Source of the DNA: a virus
Strand: one strand, 5' to 3'
Length of the DNA stretch: 40,692 nt
Virus record (IMG/VR): IMGVR_UViG_3300032116_014625
Coordinates: 1-40,692 of that record
The notes beneath the pieces were generated by a model that had not been told where the DNA came from, did no database searches, and saw only the letters and a program-made list of their open reading frames with translations. Made by a program: the position numbers and the translations under genes. Of the stretch, positions 14,865 through 23,350 are shown piece by piece. Each line of letters begins with the position of its first letter. Position 1 is the first letter of the stretch.

Positions 14865-15888
14865 ATTGAGCTCCGTTTCTAATTTTATTTACTAACTGAA
14901 TCATTAATGTTTGCCATTGTGGAGTTCTAGGTATTTCAAATACTTTAGAACCCGGAAATGTATATGATTGTTCTGGTTTCATTAATTTCATGTGGCCCAT
15001 ATCATCTATACCTAAAACATCGTATGGTACACGTTTCATGGTTATTTGATTACTAGGAATCATTGTACAACGTCCCGGATGTTTCCATTGACCCATTGCA
15101 TCATGTACGCCGTTTGTTTTCATTATTATATTAGACCATTCTTCATTGGTTAATATGCGTTCTTTAGTAATATGTTTAGCTAATGAATCAGATACAGATT
15201 CATCGATTTCTAATTTACCATATGTTGATTTATGCAACAATTCTTTTAATTTAGATAAATAACCTTTATTACGTAAATGTTTATATGCTAAATTTTCTAT
15301 AGAATATTCGCCGGCAGCTTCTAAACCCGTTGCTCTTAAATTTCTTAATCGATGTAAAATATCTTTTATTTTATATTCCAAATCAACATCATCTGATTTT
15401 AATCCATTAATTTCATATTCATATGGTGCTGCTTTATGTTCAATATCAGAATCATCAATTGAAATTATATCAGCTGACGGTTTTCGTATCCATTTTTTAT
15501 GTAACACTGAATAAATACCAACTGAAGAATGTAGTTCATCATTTGAATCTTGAGCATACAATTCAATATTCATCCCTTTATATTTTAAAGGATAATTTGT
15601 ATTCCATATGCTTTTCTTTGCATGAAGATATTGTTCTACTAAATGTAAATTATCTCCAACTTCTAAATAATTTATAACAACATGCAAATCAATATCACTG
15701 TATTTTGTCCAATTATAGTTAGCGTTACTTCCAATTAGTATAACATCTAATATTGGAGCTGATATTTCTAAAAATTTATAGAAATGATCTGCAATTTGAA
15801 TAAATTTTTCTTGTAGATTGCTTTTAAGATGAAATTCATCCCATAAATTTGGATTCAAAGAGTTTTGTGTCTGATATTCTTTTAGCAT
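14857..15888 (-). CDS. Nucleotidyltransferase-fold protein with phage-specific C-terminal domain
   Basis: 343 aa. The nucleotidyltransferase signature is IGSNANYNW at 52-60 followed by SDIDLHV at 64-70, with Asp65 and Asp67 as metal ligands and an acidic residue in MNIELYAQD as the probable third. A helical middle follows (about 170-255). The C-terminal ~75 residues contain MGQWKHPGRCTMIPSNQITM and VFEIPRTPQWQ, a block I recall from other T4-like phage proteins. The minimal NTase fold transfers an NMP to protein, RNA or small molecules; the target is unknown. It sits among virion genes behind a TATTTATA octamer. It lacks the Glu10 leader. Confidence 0.7.
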   Translation of the reverse strand: MLKEYQTQNSLNPNLWDEFHLKSNLQEKFIQIADHFYKFLEISAPILDVILIGSNANYNWTKYSDIDLHVVINYLEVGDNLHLVEQYLHAKKSIWNTNYPLKYKGMNIELYAQDSNDELHSSVGIYSVLHKKWIRKPSADIISIDDSDIEHKAAPYEYEINGLKSDDVDLEYKIKDILHRLRNLRATGLEAAGEYSIENLAYKHLRNKGYLSKLKELLHKSTYGKLEIDESVSDSLAKHITKERILTNEEWSNIIMKTNGVHDAMGQWKHPGRCTMIPSNQITMKRVPYDVLGIDDMGHMKLMKPEQSYTFPGSKVFEIPRTPQWQTLMIQLVNKIRNGAQYV

Positions 15889-15892
15889 CTAT

Positions 15893-15900
15893 TATAAATA
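15893..15900 (-). promoter_or_regulatory. TATTTATA octamer before the nucleotidyltransferase-like gene
   Basis: The coding strand reads TAATGATATTTATAATAGATG in the 15-base gap after the membrane-protein gene; the octamer ends 4 bases before the ATG at 15888. A TTGGAAA lies upstream but at the wrong distance (10 bases, not 16). Confidence 0.35.
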
Positions 15901-15903
15901 TCA

Positions 15904-16251
15904 TTATTTCCAAAATAGCTGTACTAAAATAAGAGAGAATGCTAATGTTAAAGAAATTGCCGTTTTCATATTAATGCCTTCATCTTTAAAGATATATGTC
16001 ATTAATGTAAATATCATTATTCCAGAAACAAATGAAAGAAATCTGCCAGGCCAAAAAGCACCGGAAAATCCTGATACTGATAATCTAGTTGCTTCCATGA
16101 ATGCCCATGTTATTGGAACTCCTAATAACATCAGTGAAAATCTATATTCTTTTGCCCATGGCCAAATTAATGGGCCATTTGTTTGAATCCAAACAACGAT
16201 TTGACCAAATAAAAATATTAAAAATGAATAGGCTAAATGTTTATAGTTCAT
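15904..16251 (-). CDS. Integral membrane protein (115 aa, about four helices)
   Basis: Hydrophobic segments lie at about 5-22 (HLAYSFLIFLFGQIVVWI), 38-55, 70-90 (FLSFVSGIMIFTLMTYIF) and 96-113, with little soluble sequence. The conserved-looking centre is SGFSGAFWPGRFLSF. It resembles small conserved membrane proteins I recall from T4-like marine phages. It lies next to the lysis cassette but is separated from it by its own promoter, so a holin or antiholin role is only possible. The promoter's -10 box ends 5 bases before the ATG. Confidence 0.75.
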   Translation of the reverse strand: MNYKHLAYSFLIFLFGQIVVWIQTNGPLIWPWAKEYRFSLMLLGVPITWAFMEATRLSVSGFSGAFWPGRFLSFVSGIMIFTLMTYIFKDEGINMKTAISLTLAFSLILVQLFWK

Positions 16252-16256
16252 AATAA

Positions 16257-16285
16257 ATAATAAGGAATATTATGATTGTATCCAA
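16257..16285 (-). promoter_or_regulatory. Two-part promoter of the membrane-protein gene: TTGGATA - 16 - TATTAT
   Basis: TTGGATA at 16285-16279 and TATTAT at 16262-16257 with 16 bases between; TTATT then ATG at 16251. It fills the gap after the holin-like gene. A TATTTATT octamer (16259-16252) overlaps the -10 box. Confidence 0.55.
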
Positions 16286-16286
16286 A

Positions 16287-16712
16287 TTATTTACGATCGC
16301 CTTTATGTAGATCTACTTTGTCTAGAATTGCATTCAATGCTTCCATTTTAATGAAGCCTGCCATCGATGCATTTTTTAATGCACTAATTAATTGAAATAT
16401 AATGAAAGGGACTAAAACGGTCTCACTTAACCAACTAGTCCCTTTAAATCCTTTTTCTACCATTAACAACACAGTAAGAAGAACAATCCAACTTACTAAA
16501 GTTTTCAAAACTTTAAGTGCTTTAAAGGTTTGAAATCCTTCTCGTTTTACTCCAGCAATTACACCAAAGAAGCCATCTGCCATTACTACTCCAACCAATG
16601 CCAAATATTGATCTGAATTTGCCATTGCTAAGTTGAAAAAATAAGTGCAGATAAATGCTGCAATTGTACTCAATGAATATATTCCTGTTGCTGTTAATGT
16701 GGTTGTTTTCAT
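16287..16712 (-). CDS. Holin candidate (phage holin 4/Cph1-like)
   Basis: 141 aa. Three hydrophobic segments lie at about 10-30, 35-55 and 75-97, followed by FIIFQLISALKNA and a charged tail (DKVDLHKGDRK). The motif MADGFFGVIAGVKREGFQTFKALKVLKTL matches the D-x2-x-G-x-x2-A-x-K...K layout of the holin 4 family. It directly follows the L,D-transpeptidase-like gene and the GH19 endolysin. Holins form lesions in the inner membrane that release endolysin. Confidence 0.75.
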   Translation of the reverse strand: MKTTTLTATGIYSLSTIAAFICTYFFNLAMANSDQYLALVGVVMADGFFGVIAGVKREGFQTFKALKVLKTLVSWIVLLTVLLMVEKGFKGTSWLSETVLVPFIIFQLISALKNASMAGFIKMEALNAILDKVDLHKGDRK

Positions 16713-17302
16713 TATTTTATATCTGCGGATTCAATTAATGTATAAGTAAATGATTTACCATGGATAGCAGCTGCTTTACGACAAATTGTCATAAATGCTT
16801 CGAAGTCAGCTGACTTCTTAAATACTTGACATCCTTCAGACCAATTCTCAACATACGTTGAATCTGCACCCGCTTTGTGAATATTGATTCCAAATACTCC
16901 TTCGGCAATTTTACTTTCGTCATAAGTCATATCACGATTTGGATCGCGATAAACTTTAACCGGCTTTGCTTGTTTAAGAGCCTCATATTTGCCTTGATGT
17001 AATCCTAAAGTATGAGAACCTCTATATTGTCCTTCTACTAAACGTGCTACACCTGCTGCATTATGATATTCTTTAACTCCTTTTGTACCCGGATCAGTTG
17101 TACAAGGCCACGATGCAAATTTCCATTCACCATTTTCTTTATACGACACAGTCATGGTATCATCAAATACATTGGTTACTTTATTTCCTGTATCTGAATT
17201 TCTAACTCCTACGATATTAACGTCGAAGTCTTTTGCGCCTTCAAACCAAACATACCCTTTGGCTTTAACAGCTGTTTCAATTTGTTCTCTTGTATATGCC
17301 AT
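16712..17302 (-). CDS. L,D-transpeptidase (YkuD)-like protein
   Basis: 196 aa, no signal peptide. The C-terminal half has GINIHKAG with His142 and, 13 residues on, NWSEGCQVF with Ser155 and Cys158. This is the H-x(12-14)-[ST]-x-G-C pattern of the YkuD catalytic site, where Cys attacks the peptidoglycan stem peptide. The usual Arg/Asn after Cys is Gln here. The N-terminal ~110 residues form a beta-rich region of unknown role. It lies between the GH19 endolysin (2-base gap) and the holin candidate (1-base overlap), so cell-wall action at lysis is likely. It might cut rather than form crosslinks. The family call rests on the motif alone. Confidence 0.65.
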   Translation of the reverse strand: MAYTREQIETAVKAKGYVWFEGAKDFDVNIVGVRNSDTGNKVTNVFDDTMTVSYKENGEWKFASWPCTTDPGTKGVKEYHNAAGVARLVEGQYRGSHTLGLHQGKYEALKQAKPVKVYRDPNRDMTYDESKIAEGVFGINIHKAGADSTYVENWSEGCQVFKKSADFEAFMTICRKAAAIHGKSFTYTLIESADIK

Positions 17303-17304
17303 AA

Positions 17305-17916
17305 TTATTTCACGTATTCGTAATATTTTTTAGTTTTAGCATTTCTATCTTCTAAACCATGAGTTCCACCATTGATTCTTTTTGTCAATGCTAAGATAGC
17401 TGCATCGTTAACGCCTTGGTCACAAATAGACCAAAGTTTATTACGATCAAAAAAGAACATTGCTGATTCAAATGCATATGTTGTTGCAACTAAATCTGGG
17501 GTATCTAATATTTCTGGTTTTTTAAGATATTCTGCAAATGCTGCATAATTCGCTTTTCCTGTGAGTTGTAGTGCACCTCGGCCCCGATACTTCCAACCAT
17601 CCCCTGATGCTTCATCGCCATTCCCCATTCGGCTTGCATACACTCGGTTGGCAATCTTTTCTGGTTGCCGCGCATAAGACTCTTCTAATGTTCCAGGAAA
17701 GTATTTTCCAAAGATCCCTTGTAGACCTTGTGCTGAATAATTTAAATTTTCTGAAAATGCTTTAAAGCCGCCTGTTTCATGTGACGTTTGTGCAAAGAAG
17801 TGTGCTGCTCTAACTGGAGTTAATTTATAAAACTCCATTGCTTTTTTCATTGTGCCTGGGCCAAATGCTCCATCTGCCGTAACACCAATTTTTTCTTGTA
17901 AACTTTTTAAACTCAT
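17305..17916 (-). CDS. GH19 endolysin (chitinase-like lysozyme)
   Basis: 203 aa. The GH19 signature is AHFFAQTSHETGGFKAFSEN with catalytic Glu47 in HETGG, then LNYSAQGL...FGKYFP, RVYASRMGNGDEASGDGWKYRGRG (which includes the RGRGxxQLTG motif) and a C-terminal KRINGG. The first ~30 residues (LQEKIGVTADGAFGPGTMKKA) resemble a short peptidoglycan-binding repeat. Phage GH19 enzymes cleave peptidoglycan glycan strands. With no signal peptide, release needs the holin. It overlaps the upstream small membrane gene by TAATG. Confidence 0.92.
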   Translation of the reverse strand: MSLKSLQEKIGVTADGAFGPGTMKKAMEFYKLTPVRAAHFFAQTSHETGGFKAFSENLNYSAQGLQGIFGKYFPGTLEESYARQPEKIANRVYASRMGNGDEASGDGWKYRGRGALQLTGKANYAAFAEYLKKPEILDTPDLVATTYAFESAMFFFDRNKLWSICDQGVNDAAILALTKRINGGTHGLEDRNAKTKKYYEYVK

Positions 17917-18164
17917 TATTCTTCCTCAGTAGTGGTTTTTCCTTTTCCTGCAAATTTTTCTAAACCTGCAATACCTAAGCTACCTAATGTTACAACAACG
18001 AATGAATTATAAATGTACTCATTCAATTTTAATTCATTACCGAAATATCCGGTAACTAAATCAACAAACATTGCGATAGTCATCACTGCAAATGACATAA
18101 AACCAATAATAGTTTTTTCGTTGAAGTCATTTGAATTTTTAAAAATGTCCGTAAACTTTGCCAT
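17916..18164 (-). CDS. Small membrane protein, holin candidate (82 aa)
   Basis: The start at 18164 (MAKFTDIF) follows AAAGGGAG; an ATG 16 codons earlier has no such site. Two hydrophobic segments at about 20-38 (IIGFMSFAVMTIAMFVDLV) and 48-65 (YIYNSFVVVTLGSLGIAGL) are joined by a short loop, with a charged C-terminus (KGKTTTEEE). It is the first gene of the lysis cassette and is coupled to the endolysin by overlap. Size and layout fit a two-helix holin, with the longer holin-4-like gene as alternative or partner. Confidence 0.75.
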   Translation of the reverse strand: MAKFTDIFKNSNDFNEKTIIGFMSFAVMTIAMFVDLVTGYFGNELKLNEYIYNSFVVVTLGSLGIAGLEKFAGKGKTTTEEE

Positions 18165-18180
18165 AAATTCTCCCTTTTTG

Positions 18181-18188
18181 TATAAATA
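18181..18188 (-). promoter_or_regulatory. TATTTATA octamer before the lysis cassette
   Basis: The coding strand reads GTTATATATTTATACAAAAAGGGAG: the octamer ends 16 bases before the ATG of the first lysis gene. A poor two-part match (TTTGCAA - 16 - TATATT) overlaps it. Confidence 0.4.
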
Positions 18189-18202
18189 TATAACAAAAGA
18201 GA

Positions 18203-19363
18203 TTACTTGCAAATAATGAGTTCGTTTTTACGATCTGTAATAGAAACAATTGTTATTTTTAAATTACCTAATTGAAATAAACCAGGTTCTCCAGAATCTT
18301 GTATGATAGCTGATAAATTTTCTATAATATTATAATCTTGTTGAGTAAATCTATTGCCGTTGATTTCGACTATGATATCATCATAATCATATCGATCTAA
18401 ATCAGTTAGTGCATGGCAACGTTCTCTTAAATTAAATTTAGTATTAGGTTGTTCTAATGTAATATACTTCATCCATTCCGCATCAGAATATATTCTATCA
18501 CACCACGGTTCCAATAAACGCAATAAATCTTGAGAACAATTTTCTACTCGAAATGCAACATTGTATTTCGGTAAAATAACAGGATGTTGCCATTCATTAT
18601 TTTTAATCCAACTACCCCATTTTCTTAAATAGTTTCTGCCGGCTTTTTCCGAAACTTGTTTAAAGTAATCATCATCTCGTCCGACTTGTTCAGTCCATCG
18701 ATGTCCTCTACATGTTAGATGATATACAAATGCATCTCGGCTTTGAATTAATTCATAGCCCGCTAATATCCAGCGTTGAAAAATATCTGAATCTTCATAT
18801 GGGAAAGGAGCAAACATCGGATCGTGGCCGCCTATTGCTTGAAAATCTTTTTTATAAAGAATCCATGGAGCAAACATTCCATATGTAACTTTATCTAATT
18901 CTTCTTCTTGTTTATGCAAAACAAATTCTTCAAATGCATCAATATTCAATGTATCGAAGTCTTGTCCAAAATCCATAATGATTTTTTCTTTACCTTCTGG
19001 GTGTAAAGGTGGTTCTATACGGGTCGCACAGACAACTTTCCCTGGCTGTAAGTGCTTTAACATATTTTCAATATACAAAGGACCAATAATCATATCAGCG
19101 TGTAAGATACCCACTATATCATTTGTAGCAAGTTCAATGCCTTTGTCATATAGTATCGTATGCCCTACTCGTTCTTCACTCCTTAGTATTCTGGTTTTAT
19201 TATTTGCCTCAATCTCTACTTGTTGCATCCACTCCCATGATCCATCCGTTGAACCATCATCCAATAAAATAACTTCTGCTTCCGGAGCATGTTTTTTAAT
19301 ACTTGCGTATACATTCTTAAGATGTCGCAGATTGTTGTAACTAGGTATAATTAATGATATCAT
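18203..19363 (-). CDS. Family 2 glycosyltransferase with extra C-terminal domain
   Basis: 386 aa. GT-A fold: SLIIPSYNN at the N-terminus, LLDDGSTDGS (33-42) for nucleotide-sugar binding, LHADM (88-91) in the position of the DxD metal site, and GGHDPMFAPFPYEDSDIFQR acceptor/catalytic region, then WTEQVGRDDDYF. It shares this layout with the gene at 31155-32009 and looks paralogous to it. Residues about 290-386 are a separate domain without known match. It is the last gene of the sugar island and overlaps the next upstream gene by ATGA. Donor and acceptor unknown. Confidence 0.85.
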   Translation of the reverse strand: MISLIIPSYNNLRHLKNVYASIKKHAPEAEVILLDDGSTDGSWEWMQQVEIEANNKTRILRSEERVGHTILYDKGIELATNDIVGILHADMIIGPLYIENMLKHLQPGKVVCATRIEPPLHPEGKEKIIMDFGQDFDTLNIDAFEEFVLHKQEEELDKVTYGMFAPWILYKKDFQAIGGHDPMFAPFPYEDSDIFQRWILAGYELIQSRDAFVYHLTCRGHRWTEQVGRDDDYFKQVSEKAGRNYLRKWGSWIKNNEWQHPVILPKYNVAFRVENCSQDLLRLLEPWCDRIYSDAEWMKYITLEQPNTKFNLRERCHALTDLDRYDYDDIIVEINGNRFTQQDYNIIENLSAIIQDSGEPGLFQLGNLKITIVSITDRKNELIICK

Positions 19364-20085
19364 AATGTATAAGTTTCTCCGTAAATTCTCATAGAAAAAT
19401 ATGTAGAACTAAATTCTGAATTTAAAAAGTATGATTTCATATTATCATCTGCAAGACGACAAAATTCATCTACTCCAATATTAATTTTATTTTCTTTAAA
19501 TGTTAAAGAATTCATATGTGTAATTGTATTGTTATCTGATACAACTGTTTTAAAATTATATTGTTCGGCAATGCAACCTGTATAAAAATCTATACCCCAA
19601 CCATATATCAATTCCATTGGATATTTTTGAATCTTTTCTAAAATATCTCTTCGTAATAACGGAGCTTGAAAATCAATACACCTAACTTCTCGTAAATCAT
19701 TACCCCAATTCCACATTTGTTTCCAATGACATTGCTCTTTAGATGCATTGATAACAGTAGGCGAATATACAGATGCATTTGTCGTTTTAGCCTCCATCAA
19801 TGATGTTGTTATAAATTTAAGACCATGGAAAACTAAATCATTGTTTAAAAAATAAAGATATTCATGATCTGTTTGTAAAAAATAATCTAAAACAACGTTG
19901 AATCCGCCTCCGAAAAAAACATTTTCTTGTAATCGATGAGTTGTTGATTGTGCTAATGGCTCTGAAGATCCGTTGTCTAATACCATTAATTCACACTGTT
20001 CAAATAAAGGATCTCGTTTAAGTTGCGTAACTAAATTATCTGTCCAATCTGGCAGATTATGATTAAGTGTTGCTAATAGTATCAT
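19360..20085 (-). CDS. GT-A type glycosyltransferase (family 2-like)
   Basis: 241 aa. It starts MILLATLNHNLPDW, the first strand of a GT-A fold, so the start codon is well fixed. VLDNGSSEPL is the nucleotide-binding turn, FLNNDLVF the metal-binding site (NND for DxD), and IYGWGIDFYTG the late acidic motif. It has its own promoter whose -10 box ends 5 bases before the ATG. The protein is compact with no membrane helix. Sugar specificity cannot be told from the sequence. Confidence 0.8.
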   Translation of the reverse strand: MILLATLNHNLPDWTDNLVTQLKRDPLFEQCELMVLDNGSSEPLAQSTTHRLQENVFFGGGFNVVLDYFLQTDHEYLYFLNNDLVFHGLKFITTSLMEAKTTNASVYSPTVINASKEQCHWKQMWNWGNDLREVRCIDFQAPLLRRDILEKIQKYPMELIYGWGIDFYTGCIAEQYNFKTVVSDNNTITHMNSLTFKENKINIGVDEFCRLADDNMKSYFLNSEFSSTYFSMRIYGETYTL

Positions 20086-20090
20086 AATTT

Positions 20091-20119
20091 ATTATAAGTA
20101 TTTTTTTTAAATTTTCCAA
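20091..20119 (-). promoter_or_regulatory. Two-part promoter inside the sugar island: TTGGAAA - 16 - TATAAT
   Basis: TTGGAAA at 20119-20113 and TATAAT at 20096-20091 with 16 bases between, in the 34-base gap between two glycosyltransferase genes; AAATT then ATG at 20085. It splits the island into at least two transcription units. Confidence 0.6.
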
Positions 20120-21706
20120 TTATTGATTAATCATTGACTTTAATATATTTGACCAATGTGGCCTAGAACCTTCAATATGATCTAAATAATATTTTTCATC
20201 TTCTGGTAAATTGTTTGCATCAAAATACCATGGTTCGTGTCTAGCAAAAAAATTGCTAGCTGCTCTATACGCAAAATCACTATAACCGCAAGCCATACCA
20301 GGAGAATTAACAGCAAATGTTGTATCAACCGGTGCCTTGAATAATTGACATTTTTCATCCATAATATATTCTCGTTCAAAGAAACTACTCTCATGTTGTA
20401 CAACTCGTTCTTTTAACGGAAAGTGATCTGGCAAATCATCAATCTTAAGACTTAATCCTAATTTAGGTATTTGATATTTTTTACACATTTCAATCATATC
20501 ATCAATAAATGTGTCCGGAACTGTTTCTGTGGGTACTACATCACTATCTGTATATACATGATATTCATTTAAAACAATGTGATTGTATTTATTCTGAAAT
20601 TCTGATTCGTAATTTCGTACGCAATCTAAAGCTTCGGGGCCATAATTACTTTTGCAAAAATATACTTGATCTGAATGTAATGTTTTATACCAATCTAATA
20701 ATGGCGGGTATGTTGATCCATTATCTAATATAACAATATTGTGATAACCTCTATCAGTTAATGATTTAACTAATCGTTTTGTTGGTTCTAAACGATTAAA
20801 ATTACAAATAAAAATATATGTAGATTTCATATTAGTATCCTTTATTACATAATTAAAAAGTTGTCTCGTTGTTAAATTGTTTTTAGCATATTGCAATAAT
20901 AATTTAGTATATACAATGGCATCTTCAGATGTTAATTCTCCTATACGTAATTTAAAATTACAATCCAATATTAATTTTTTAGGAAAACTAATCATTGTGT
21001 GTTGAGGACATTGTTCTAAATCAGTAAAATATGGTATACATCCATTTGCAATGATTTCATAATGTCGTAGACAATCCCAACCGCCTTTTTTAAAAGTAAC
21101 TCCAAAATAAGATTCTTGATACCCATTATAATAATCTTGTTCATTATCATATATGTATGTAGACAAATCTCCGGGAATTATAGTTGCATATTCTTTATGT
21201 TTTTCTGGAACATTTTCTAAAATAATATCTTCCGGAATAGCAAAATACAAAGCCTTTGCTTTATCCATATCACTTGTTAAAAGTTCTCGTTTAAAATACG
21301 TACCATATTCTAATAAATTAGTTCTGATAGATTGATCGTCTTCTCCGTCAATTAAAATTACATCTTTTTTATCATATGTTTCCGTAACTAAATCAAAATA
21401 ATCTAAACATCTTGTGCAAGAACCGTATATAATTTTATCAAAATAATGTTCTTTGATTTTTTCCGGAATATTAGTTCTATCAATATTATCTTCAGTTAAT
21501 CTACCACACATGGTAAAACCTCTACCGTATGATTTGCCGGCATCTGGTACTCTTGTTGTCCAATGAAGATCTTTTTCATCTTTATACATGTACCATAATT
21601 TGTTACAATCAACAAAATTATCTCCTAATGCCGTACGACCTCCATGAAATATCATATCGCTTTGATAATCTGGTAGATCACCTTTTGCTATAAAAAGTAT
21701 TTTCAT
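20120..21706 (-). CDS. Two-domain glycosyltransferase
   Basis: 528 aa. The N-terminal ~290 residues look like an exostosin/GT-B type half: MKILFIAKGDLP, DVILIDGEDD, and WDCLRHYEIIANGCIPYFTDLEQCP resembling the donor-site end of such enzymes. The C-terminal part from about residue 300 restarts as a GT-A domain: STYIFICNFNRLEPTKRLVKSL, VILDNGST, and VYTDSDVVPTE as DxD. It could be a natural fusion of two transferases making successive linkages. The start overlaps the epimerase gene upstream by TAATG. Both donor sugars are unknown. Confidence 0.75.
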   Translation of the reverse strand: MKILFIAKGDLPDYQSDMIFHGGRTALGDNFVDCNKLWYMYKDEKDLHWTTRVPDAGKSYGRGFTMCGRLTEDNIDRTNIPEKIKEHYFDKIIYGSCTRCLDYFDLVTETYDKKDVILIDGEDDQSIRTNLLEYGTYFKRELLTSDMDKAKALYFAIPEDIILENVPEKHKEYATIIPGDLSTYIYDNEQDYYNGYQESYFGVTFKKGGWDCLRHYEIIANGCIPYFTDLEQCPQHTMISFPKKLILDCNFKLRIGELTSEDAIVYTKLLLQYAKNNLTTRQLFNYVIKDTNMKSTYIFICNFNRLEPTKRLVKSLTDRGYHNIVILDNGSTYPPLLDWYKTLHSDQVYFCKSNYGPEALDCVRNYESEFQNKYNHIVLNEYHVYTDSDVVPTETVPDTFIDDMIEMCKKYQIPKLGLSLKIDDLPDHFPLKERVVQHESSFFEREYIMDEKCQLFKAPVDTTFAVNSPGMACGYSDFAYRAASNFFARHEPWYFDANNLPEDEKYYLDHIEGSRPHWSNILKSMINQ

Positions 21707-22656
21707 TATAAATTTGTAAAGTTATTGTTTGAATTTTCAATAATTGGGTATGCTTTAAGTAATTCTGCAATGCCGGCTTCTAATGTAAATTTAGGATACC
21801 ACCCTAGTGCTTCTAATTTATCATTACTTACAATGTAATTGCGTTTATCGGGGTCTTCATTAATTTCACTTTCAGCAATATAAAAATCAGGAATAAATGT
21901 TTTGATTGTTTCACATAATTCTTTTTTACTAATATTAGCTGATGATAAACCTACATTGTATGTTTGGCCTTTCATTTTGTCAAAATTTTTCATAACAAAC
22001 ACAAAGGTATATGCAATGTCTTGAATATGTATAAAATTACGTTTAAAATGAGATTCAAATAATACAATATACTTATCTTTATAAGCTTTGTATGTAAAAT
22101 CATTCACTAACAAATCTAAACGCATTCTAGGAGACATACCAAATACGGTAGCTAATCTTAAGGTAACCGCATTTCCGTTTGCTAATAACGACTTTTCAGC
22201 TTCAGTTTTAGTTACTCCATATAGCGAAATTGGATTCAATGGTGTTTCTTCCGTACAATGAATTCCATCTTGTCCAATACCATAACCACTATTTGTAGTT
22301 GGAAAAATAATTTTTTGATCCGGACGAGTTACTTTAGTTAACCACTGAACTGCTTCTTGGTTAGTTGCTACTGTAAGTTCTGGATATTTTTTACATGCCG
22401 GCATTCCAACAATACAAGCTAACGGAATAATTACATCTGCTTCTTGTACTAACGGAAGAATTTTATCGTAATCACGAACATCGAGTTTATGAAACTCAAA
22501 TTTATTTCGATGGCAATATTGAGTAAGAGTTGTTTGATTGTACATTAAACTATCAACAGCGATAATTTTATCAAACATTTCATCTTGAGTATTAAATAGG
22601 TAATCGATTAAAACGGAGCCAATATACCCAGCTGCTCCTGTTATTAATATAGTCAT
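21706..22656 (-). CDS. NAD-dependent sugar epimerase/dehydratase (extended SDR)
   Basis: 316 aa. The Rossmann motif TGAAGYIG lies at 6-13, and the catalytic pair is Tyr146-x3-Lys150 in SLYGVTKTEAEK, preceded by PTTNSGYG. RNFIHIQDIAYTFVFV and YNVGLSSANISKKEL are standard late motifs. The family acts on nucleotide sugars such as UDP-glucose or dTDP-glucose by 4-epimerisation or dehydration. It is one of three SDR enzymes in the island and probably supplies an unusual donor sugar. The exact reaction cannot be assigned. Confidence 0.88.
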   Translation of the reverse strand: MTILITGAAGYIGSVLIDYLFNTQDEMFDKIIAVDSLMYNQTTLTQYCHRNKFEFHKLDVRDYDKILPLVQEADVIIPLACIVGMPACKKYPELTVATNQEAVQWLTKVTRPDQKIIFPTTNSGYGIGQDGIHCTEETPLNPISLYGVTKTEAEKSLLANGNAVTLRLATVFGMSPRMRLDLLVNDFTYKAYKDKYIVLFESHFKRNFIHIQDIAYTFVFVMKNFDKMKGQTYNVGLSSANISKKELCETIKTFIPDFYIAESEINEDPDKRNYIVSNDKLEALGWYPKFTLEAGIAELLKAYPIIENSNNNFTNL

Positions 22657-22665
22657 AACTTCTTT

Positions 22666-23316
22666 CTATTTTAAAAATTCATTTTTTATCCAAACCGAAT
22701 CACATTGTGTTGCAGCATCAAAATCACAATAATCAATCATTGTAAACCCGGCATCGATTAATAAAATTTTGAAATCATCAAATAATTTTTGATTTTCATA
22801 CAATTCAATTAATTCTCCTTCAATATGAATAGATTTAACAATATTTAACTGTTTTCCAAATCCGGATAATACTTCATAACTACAACCTTCTACATCAATT
22901 TTACATACATCAATAGACTTAATATCATGTTCAATAATAAAATCATCCATTCGATATGTGTCTAATTCAATCTCATTGTAATTATCTAAATAATGACCAT
23001 GATAAACATAATGACTTACTCGTTTTTTAAATGATGAAATATCGGCAGCCGGGCCATGTAATTGAAATGTTTGTTTTCCTGTAAAATCAGATATTGCTAC
23101 ATGAAAATTATTAAAATCTGGAAAATTATTACATAGTGTTTGATAATTTCCTGGATTAGCTTCGAAACAATATACTTGTTTTGGGTCAACATTAAATGAT
23201 TGTTGTAAATGCCAAGCATCTGCTCCGTTCGATGCTCCAATTTCAAAAACATTTGTAGGATTAATGTTAGTTGTTTTTCTTAATAACTCTGGTAAATCTG
23301 GTATTGTAATATGCAT
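22666..23316 (-). CDS. FkbM-family methyltransferase
   Basis: 216 aa. SAM-binding motif I is VFEIGASNGADAWHL (about 22-36) with acidic motif II in YCFEANPGNY. The FkbM hallmark is DVCKIDVEGCSYEVLSGFG followed by SIHIEGE. FkbM enzymes O-methylate sugars or polyketides, and in glycan clusters they often cap the chain. AAAGG precedes the ATG, with a TATTTATA octamer just upstream, so a new transcription unit may begin here. Confidence 0.88.
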   Translation of the reverse strand: MHITIPDLPELLRKTTNINPTNVFEIGASNGADAWHLQQSFNVDPKQVYCFEANPGNYQTLCNNFPDFNNFHVAISDFTGKQTFQLHGPAADISSFKKRVSHYVYHGHYLDNYNEIELDTYRMDDFIIEHDIKSIDVCKIDVEGCSYEVLSGFGKQLNIVKSIHIEGELIELYENQKLFDDFKILLIDAGFTMIDYCDFDAATQCDSVWIKNEFLK

Positions 23317-23327
23317 ATAACCTTTTA

Positions 23328-23335
23328 TATAAATA
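23328..23335 (-). promoter_or_regulatory. TATTTATA octamer before the FkbM gene
   Basis: The coding strand reads TTTATATTTATATAAAAGGTTATATG in the 34-base gap; the octamer ends 11 bases before the ATG and is followed directly by AAAGG. Confidence 0.4.
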
Positions 23336-23350
23336 TAAATTAATTTGAAT

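Noticed and set aside
15893-15900. TATAAATA on the plus strand as a classical T4 late promoter for rightward transcription
   Set aside because: There is no rightward gene to serve here or at the other octamer sites, and the sites track with minus-strand gene starts. Antisense transcription remains possible and is stated in the findings.
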